10,307 nucleotides of DNA from Aquificaceae bacterium (GTDB taxonomy: Bacteria; Aquificota; Aquificia; Aquificales; Aquificaceae), in NCBI GenBank assembly GCA_027014185.1, contig JALWEK010000131.1, forward strand, positions 1 through 10,307, given 5' to 3'. Positions 7,241-10,307 of the stretch are shown in pieces. The translations under genes and the position numbers were made by a program. The notes under the pieces are model-generated. The model was not told the origin of the DNA, ran no database searches, and saw nothing but the letters and a program-made list of their open reading frames with translations. Position 1 is the first letter of the stretch. Every line of letters begins with the position of its first letter.

Positions 7241-7548
7241 AGCTTGCCCTCCTTCATAACCTCTCTTTTAAAGTCTTCCCCAACTCTTGAAAGATCAACC
7301 ACATCTACTGGAAACATAAGATTGGATTCTTCTAAAATTTCCCTCAGCACGGACAGTTCGTAACTTATATCTTTATCCGAAAGAAATCCAAGATCCAGGT
7401 CGCTCCTCGGCGTATGATCTCCCCTCGCCCTTGAGCCGAATATATAGACCTTTACCTTCTTGCCTTTAAACAACTCTTTTATAGCTTTTTCTATATCTTC
7501 CAGGGTTCTTATGTTTTTGGGTTCTGGAAGTGGGCGCTTTTCGTTCAT
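7216..7548 (-). CDS. MNT-type minimal nucleotidyltransferase (antitoxin of the HEPN protein)
   Basis: A 110-aa minimal nucleotidyltransferase of the HI0073/MntA type. After a short helical N-terminus comes VKVYIFGSRARGDHTPRSDLDL: GS (38-39), ten residues, then D50 and D52, an exact GSX10DXD metal- and nucleotide-binding motif. A third acidic strand is FPVDVVDL (79-86, D82/D85). In studied MntA-HepT pairs this enzyme transfers AMP to the HEPN partner and silences its RNase activity; the same role here is inferred from the pairing. The ATG at 7548 is only 15 bases from the porin terminator's T-tract, with no Shine-Dalgarno and no clear promoter, so expression could come from readthrough or a weak promoter in the T/A-rich gap. 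AT-rich compared with the liv operon; such pairs often move between genomes. Confidence 0.88.
   Translation of the reverse strand: MNEKRPLPEPKNIRTLEDIEKAIKELFKGKKVKVYIFGSRARGDHTPRSDLDLGFLSDKDISYELSVLREILEESNLMFPVDVVDLSRVGEDFKREVMKEGKLWISLGSS
7247..7254 (-). promoter_or_regulatory. Shine-Dalgarno that sets the HEPN start
   Basis: AAGGAGGG on the minus strand, encoded by the Lys-Glu-Gly codons near the MNT C-terminus, lies six bases before CTG 7238-7240. It is the strongest ribosome site in this part of the window and is the main argument for the non-AUG start. Confidence 0.7.
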
Positions 7549-7563
7549 AGTTCATATTCAAAC

Positions 7564-7589
7564 AAAAAAGCCCCGCACGAGGCGGGGCT
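7564..7589 (-). terminator. Rho-independent terminator of the porin gene
   Basis: On the minus strand AGCCCCGC (7589-7582) and GCGGGGCT (7576-7569) form a perfect 8-bp stem with a 5-base loop, followed directly by TTTTTT (7569-7564 region). It lies 21 bases after the porin stop at 7611 and just before the MNT gene. Confidence 0.92.
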
Positions 7590-7610
7590 GGGGATTGCGT
7601 GGTCTAGGAG

Positions 7611-8774
7611 TTAGAAGTTGTACCAGAGTGCGAGGGTGAGGTCGGTGTAGTCCTTCATGCCTGGATTGTCGTCCTTGACCCTATCTATGGACAGGGCTAT
7701 CCTGTTTCCAACCCCTTTGACGTAGAGTTGAGCGGTTGCTCCGAGAACGCTCGCCTTCTTAGCCCCGTCCGGATCCGACTGTGCCCATCTTACACCTACA
7801 GCGGGCTTTCCAAGGATAGTGTTTTGATTGAAGAGAATCTGTCCCTGGAGCAGCAGACCGTTAACATCAGCTCCGCTTGAACCACCAACATCCTTATGGC
7901 TTACGTAACCTATGCTGATGTTTGGCACAACAGCTCCGAGGTTCTGCTCCCAGAGGGCGTCCACGCCAAAGGACTTCTGAGACTTAGCACCGGAACCATA
8001 ATCCTGGGTGAAGTAGGAAAGACCTATGGCAAGGGTGTTCTGCTTTCCAAGGTAGGTCTCCTTGAGGACGTATCCGGGATGACCTTTGTAGCCTGCCATT
8101 ACGGGAGCGAACTCAACCCTTACACCGTAACCGGTTTTGGGATCGGTAGAAGAAGATCTGTCTAAGCCATCGGCGGCATATAGGTAGTACTTAAACAGAC
8201 CACCGGCGACTTTACCCCATACACCAACCTGGGGAGAACGCGAACCGGATCCGGGTATCTTGTCCGAAGCGGGGTTGGTAAACGGGTTTCCAGCACCAGT
8301 ATTCTTTAATTCATAAGCTGGCCCAGTTGGCATTACAAACGACCAACCAGACTGTATACCGGAGTGAAGCTCCCAAGGAAGTTTTATAGCACCAGCGTAA
8401 AGCTTGAACTCTTTAGCAAAGTCGAGTATAACGAAGGCATCGACAAGTTTAAAGACTCCAAATTTTACCTGATGATCGTGATTACCTGGATCTGATTTTG
8501 TTGTTTTTATCTTCCCAGCGAAGTCACCCTGCCATCCCCACTTGAAGATCTTAGAAATAGAACCTTTTCCGTATATCCTGGCATTTGGAACTGAGAAGTA
8601 GATATCAGACTTATCGGTATCCGATCTCTTTCCAGCATAGACGGCATGCACCTTAGCCCTGAACCCCATCTTGAAGGACTTACCTTTACCGAGGTCGATC
8701 TTGACCGCATGGGCCTGACCTGCGAAAACTGCTGCACCCAGTATGGCTGCCGCTGCTAAGTAGCTCTTCTTCAT
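7611..8774 (-). CDS. Outer-membrane porin-like beta-barrel protein
   Basis: A secreted, probably outer-membrane, beta-barrel protein of 387 aa. The start MKKSYLAAAA is preceded by GAGGAGGG at a good distance; the same frame runs 15 codons further up to 8819 but that would cross the promoter. The signal peptide covers residues 1-23 (AHA|VKIDLG). The mature part is rich in alternating strands and aromatic residues, such as FKMGFRAKVHAVYAG, FKWGWQGDFAG and FKYYLYAADGL, and ends DLTLALWYNF. A C-terminal Phe is the usual outer-membrane assembly signal. The best guess is a general or phosphate-selective-like porin of the type abundant in Aquificota; the transported solute is unknown. It is monocistronic, with a consensus promoter and a strong terminator, which suggests high expression. 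Confidence 0.82.
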   Translation of the reverse strand: MKKSYLAAAAILGAAVFAGQAHAVKIDLGKGKSFKMGFRAKVHAVYAGKRSDTDKSDIYFSVPNARIYGKGSISKIFKWGWQGDFAGKIKTTKSDPGNHDHQVKFGVFKLVDAFVILDFAKEFKLYAGAIKLPWELHSGIQSGWSFVMPTGPAYELKNTGAGNPFTNPASDKIPGSGSRSPQVGVWGKVAGGLFKYYLYAADGLDRSSSTDPKTGYGVRVEFAPVMAGYKGHPGYVLKETYLGKQNTLAIGLSYFTQDYGSGAKSQKSFGVDALWEQNLGAVVPNISIGYVSHKDVGGSSGADVNGLLLQGQILFNQNTILGKPAVGVRWAQSDPDGAKKASVLGATAQLYVKGVGNRIALSIDRVKDDNPGMKDYTDLTLALWYNF

Positions 8775-8780
8775 GACATA

Positions 8781-8788
8781 CCCTCCTC
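8781..8788 (-). promoter_or_regulatory. Shine-Dalgarno of the porin gene
   Basis: GAGGAGGG on the minus strand lies six bases before ATG 8772-8774 and decides in favour of this start over the ATG at 8819. Confidence 0.8.
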
Positions 8789-8808
8789 TCAAAAATTTTT
8801 CAATAGAG

Positions 8809-8838
8809 ATTATAGGCATATAAGATCTATTTTGTCAA
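8809..8838 (-). promoter_or_regulatory. Perfect-consensus sigma-70 promoter of the porin gene
   Basis: On the minus strand TTGACA (8838-8833) and TATAAT (8814-8809) are separated by 18 bp. Both hexamers are exact consensus. The predicted start near 8802 gives a leader of about 28 bases carrying the Shine-Dalgarno. It is the only complete strong promoter in the window. Confidence 0.88.
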
Positions 8839-8865
8839 GTCTTTTTGTATCCAGGCTTTGATTCT

Positions 8866-8916
8866 GCAAAATTGCCAAAAGATTGATTTTCAACAACCTC
8901 ATTTTTGCAAATTTGC
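8866..8916. promoter_or_regulatory. Two GCAAAnTTGC palindrome-like sites upstream of the porin promoter
   Basis: GCAAAATTGC (8866-8875) and GCAAATTTGC (8907-8916, core of a 14-bp perfect palindrome at 8905-8918) differ at one base and are 41 bp apart, about four helical turns. Both lie upstream of the porin -35. They could be operator sites for a dimeric regulator. The distal one lies within the last codons of the coiled-coil gene, and the region is AT-rich, so chance is possible. The rest of the 8819-8898 gap shows no clear terminator for the coiled-coil genes. Confidence 0.3.
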
Positions 8917-9282
8917 AACCATCTGGATGAGCACGTCTATCCTCTGATTTATCCTGTCGATGTCTTTCTTGAGATTGCCCACCTCTTCCTTCACTTCTTG
9001 ACGGAGCTGGCTTATCTCTTCTTTGACCTCTTGTCTGAGTTGATTCATCTCCTGCCTGAATTGGCCTACATCTTCTTTCATCTCCTGCCTGAGCTGGCCT
9101 ATTTGTATATCTACCTTCTGATTCAGCTGGTCTATTTTCTGATTTAAATACTTGAAGTCACTCTCCTGCCTCTCCTCTATCTTTTCGAGTTTTCTGTATA
9201 TGTCCCTCGTCCTCTCATCTACGATGTCGTATATGACCTCTAAGGTGATCTTCTTTACGATTCCTTTCGTCCATTCACGCAT
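8899..9282 (-). CDS. Coiled-coil protein, long paralogue (127 aa)
   Basis: I recognise no named family. The N-terminal 30-40 residues (REWTKGIVKKITLEVIYDIV, then DERTRDIYRKLE) look like a small head followed by one continuous charged coiled coil to the C-terminus. It contains DFKYLNQKIDQLNQK (42-56), then repeats IGQLRQEMKED (61-71), VGQFRQEMNQ + LRQEVKEE (72-89) and ISQLRQEVKEE (90-100), closing with INQRIDVLIQMV. Eleven-residue periodicity dominates with one 7-residue step. There is no signal peptide or membrane segment, so it is probably cytoplasmic and oligomeric. It follows its shorter paralogue by one base (TGA-T-ATG), with GAGGA eight bases upstream as ribosome site. The two share 51 of the first 60 residues, mostly with conservative exchanges, so both are probably selected genes. 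Function unknown. Confidence 0.78.
   Translation of the reverse strand: MREWTKGIVKKITLEVIYDIVDERTRDIYRKLEKIEERQESDFKYLNQKIDQLNQKVDIQIGQLRQEMKEDVGQFRQEMNQLRQEVKEEISQLRQEVKEEVGNLKKDIDRINQRIDVLIQMVANLQK
8983..9102 (-). repeat. In-frame 33-bp-type tandem repeats coding for the coiled coil
   Basis: This stretch codes for residues 61-100 of the long coiled-coil protein. The unit (I/V)xQ(L/F)RQE(M/V)KE(E/D) recurs with spacing 33, 21 and 33 bases. The short paralogue has only one full unit, so the tract looks like a repeat expansion of 87 bases. Confidence 0.7.
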
Positions 9283-9283
9283 A

Positions 9284-9583
9284 TCATTTCCTCACTATGT
9301 CCATCAGAACCTGCATTATCGTATCGAGCCTCTGGTTTATTCTATCAAGTTCCTGTCTGAGCTGGCCTATTTCCTCCTTAACTTCCTGTCGTAGCTGGCC
9401 TATCTGGATGTCTATTTTCTGGTTCAGCTGGTCTATCTTCTGATTTAAGTACTTAAAATCCTCTTCTTGTCTTTCTTCTATTCTCTCGAGTTTCCTGTAT
9501 ATATCTTTTGTCCTTTCGTCCACAATTTCATATACGATTTCAAGTGTTACCTTCTTAACAAGCCCTTTCGTCCACTCGCGCAT
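9284..9583 (-). CDS. Coiled-coil protein, short paralogue (99 aa)
   Basis: This is the upstream partner of the tandem pair; function unknown. It has the same head (REWTKGLVKKVTLEIVYEIV, then DERTKDIYRKLE), the same DFKYLNQKIDQLNQK segment (42-56), one IGQLRQEVKEE unit (61-71), then IGQLRQELDR and INQRLDTIMQVLMDIVRK. Relative to the long copy it lacks a 29-residue block (11+7+11) and has a different C-terminal tail. There is no signal or membrane segment. The ATG at 9583 has no close ribosome site: AAGGAG lies about 15 bases away, and TATAAT sits between it and the start, so the gene may have its own leaderless transcript as well as reading from the DsrE-like gene 18 bp upstream. Because the heads match and the rods differ in length, the two products may pair into mixed oligomers (inference). 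Confidence 0.77.
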   Translation of the reverse strand: MREWTKGLVKKVTLEIVYEIVDERTKDIYRKLERIEERQEEDFKYLNQKIDQLNQKIDIQIGQLRQEVKEEIGQLRQELDRINQRLDTIMQVLMDIVRK

Positions 9584-9589
9584 GGTTTA

Positions 9590-9595
9590 ATTATA
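9590..9595 (-). promoter_or_regulatory. Candidate -10 element of the coiled-coil pair
   Basis: A perfect TATAAT on the minus strand ends six bases before ATG 9581-9583, which places transcription start on the A of the start codon. It fills the 18-bp gap after the DsrE-like gene. No recognisable -35 is present at 16-18 bp. Confidence 0.42.
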
Positions 9596-9601
9596 AGCTC
9601 C

Positions 9602-10111
9602 TTACCTTATCTCCTCTATCGCCTTTTTCCTTTCATAGACCCTAGGTATCAGGAGGGCGTAGCCCTTGTGCTGCCAGTGGAGGAGCTCGGTTATCGCAGA
9701 GGGAACGAGCTCTATAAAGGGAGGAAAGTCTTCGGGTTTGTAGCCGTATATGAGCTCTGCCGCCATGGCGCAGACCTTGAACTTCACCCCATACATCTCC
9801 ATGCTCTCTATCCTGTCCCATATGTCCCTGTACTTCTCCCTGTTCTTCTTGACCAGGGTCGTTATCTCCGTCCCGTGGACTATCACTACTATGTCTATGT
9901 CCTCTCCGGGTATGAAGTCGTAGGGCTCTCTTGACAGGACGTATATGATGTTGGAGACCCACTCGAGAGCTGGTCTTATCTTCTCAGGCTCGTCAAAGTA
10001 GAACTCTACCACAGCCTTGAAAGGAGCTTCGTAAGGAGTCTGAACGAACTTGGGTTTATCCTGGGCAAAGATAAAGCTTACCAGCATGAGAAAGATCACC
10101 ACTCCCTTCAT
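9602..10111 (-). CDS. Secreted DsrE-like family protein
   Basis: A 169-aa protein with a signal peptide (1-16, FIFA|QDKPK), so probably periplasmic. The mature part reads as a DsrE/DsrF-like fold: [21 protein letters not shown] (31-51), the strand and loop [13 protein letters not shown] (71-83), and the second strand [17 protein letters not shown] (108-124), ending with a helix and YALLIPRV. In cytoplasmic DsrE and TusD proteins the Cys at the equivalent of C114 carries sulfur; here it is the only Cys. A role in periplasmic sulfur or persulfide handling is therefore possible, but it is inferred from fold and motif only. A strong GGAGGTGA ribosome site precedes the ATG. A weak -10 (GATAAT at 10140-10135) would give a leader of about 17 bases. 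It is divergent from the leuD-type gene. Confidence 0.78.
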   Translation of the reverse strand: MKGVVIFLMLVSFIFAQDKPKFVQTPYEAPFKAVVEFYFDEPEKIRPALEWVSNIIYVLSREPYDFIPGEDIDIVVIVHGTEITTLVKKNREKYRDIWDRIESMEMYGVKFKVCAMAAELIYGYKPEDFPPFIELVPSAITELLHWQHKGYALLIPRVYERKKAIEEIR

Positions 10112-10143
10112 GGCTCACCTCCCTGTTTTTGAAATTATCCCTG

Positions 10144-10152
10144 TGCTATACT
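10144..10152 (+). promoter_or_regulatory. Extended -10 promoter of the leuD-type gene
   Basis: TGCTATACT is an extended -10 (TGn plus TATACT) that ends six bases before ATG 10159. The predicted start falls on the A of the ATG, giving a leaderless mRNA; no Shine-Dalgarno is present. TTGAAA at 10129-10134 is only 12 bp upstream, too close to act as a standard -35. Confidence 0.48.
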
Positions 10153-10158
10153 TTCAGT

Positions 10159-10307
10159 ATGAGAACGGTTATAAGGGGTAAGGTCTGGAAGTTTGGGGAC
10201 AACGTAGATACAGATCAGATAATTCCCGCAAGGTATCTAAATACATCAGACCCTTACGAGATCGCACAGCACGTTATGGAGGACTCGGAACACCCGGCTC
10301 TCGCACA
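10159..10307 (+). CDS. leuD: 3-Isopropylmalate dehydratase small subunit (LeuD type), N-terminal part
   Basis: The first 49 codons of an aconitase-family small (swivel-domain) subunit; the gene runs off the right edge. [20 protein letters not shown] followed by [21 protein letters not shown] matches the short archaeal/thermophile-type LeuD, in which the [14 protein letters not shown] segment opens the domain. With its LeuC partner it would isomerise 2- to 3-isopropylmalate in leucine synthesis. Homoaconitase or dimethylmalate hydratase small subunits look alike at this end, so the exact substrate is less certain than the family. Transcribed divergently from the DsrE-like gene with 47 bp between, from an extended -10 that seems to give a leaderless message. 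Confidence 0.85.
   Translation, partial: MRTVIRGKVWKFGDNVDTDQIIPARYLNTSDPYEIAQHVMEDSEHPALA

Noticed and set aside
8772-8819. Longer porin start at 8819 (402 aa)
   Set aside because: It would put the -10 inside the coding region and hide the signal peptide behind 15 residues; the GAGGAGGG site supports 8774.
8983-9102. Possible CRISPR-like direct repeats
   Set aside because: The 33-base periodicity is in frame and encodes a coiled coil; there are no unique spacers of constant length.
8905-9394. Leucine-rich plus-strand open frames that look like membrane proteins
   Set aside because: They are the complement of Gln/Lys/Glu-rich coiled-coil codons, which reads as Leu/Phe/Tyr; no start signals.
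9467-9934. 155-aa plus-strand open frame opposite the coiled-coil and DsrE-like genes
   Set aside because: Antisense shadow crossing the boundary of two convincing minus-strand genes; Tyr/Leu-rich composition comes from reading their complement.
10129-10152. TTGAAA/TATACT as a standard promoter for leuD
   Set aside because: The spacer is only 12 bp; the extended -10 alone is the better reading.

Overview
The window reads as chromosomal DNA of a thermophilic bacterium, most likely of the Aquificota (Aquifex/Hydrogenobacter/Thermocrinis relatives). This is an inference. It rests on strong use of AGG/AGA for Arg and ATA for Ile, an archaeal-type 3-dehydroquinate synthase II in an otherwise bacterial gene set, an outer-membrane porin-like protein (so a diderm), and an archaeal-type LeuD-like small subunit. 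No rRNA, tRNA, CRISPR array, insertion sequence or phage gene is visible, and no stretch over 300 bases lacks a gene.

Left part (1-5940). The 3' end of acetyl-CoA synthetase (+) converges on a six-gene minus-strand operon. In order of transcription this is aroB' (3-dehydroquinate synthase II), livK, livH, livM, livG and livF, a complete branched-chain/hydrophobic amino acid type (HAAT) ABC importer. The genes overlap or abut (TAG|ATG, 14 bp, ATGA, 20 bp), which points to one translationally coupled transcript. A GC-rich hairpin lies between acs and livF. The divergent promoters of aroB' and of the next plus-strand gene appear to share the same few bases.

Middle (5938-8840). A membrane-anchored protein of unknown function (+) overlaps tail to tail with a minus-strand MNT-HEPN pair of the nucleotidyltransferase/HEPN toxin-antitoxin type. 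The HEPN gene has no ATG, GTG or TTG start that keeps the domain whole. A CTG preceded by a perfect Shine-Dalgarno inside the MNT gene is its best start, giving 137 aa with an intact RX4HXY motif. The pair sits just behind the strong terminator of a porin-like gene, which itself has a perfect-consensus sigma-70 promoter.

Right part (8841-10307). Two adjacent paralogous coiled-coil genes share 51 of their first 60 residues and differ mainly by a 29-residue expansion of the coil. Upstream of them is a secreted DsrE-like protein, then divergently the start of a LeuD-type gene. At three genes (aroB', the first coiled-coil gene, leuD) a good -10 hexamer ends only 6-7 bases before the ATG, suggesting leaderless mRNAs.

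The most rewarding points for a second look are the CTG-started HEPN gene, the leaderless-promoter pattern, the coiled-coil pair, and the placement of aroB' at the head of a liv operon.
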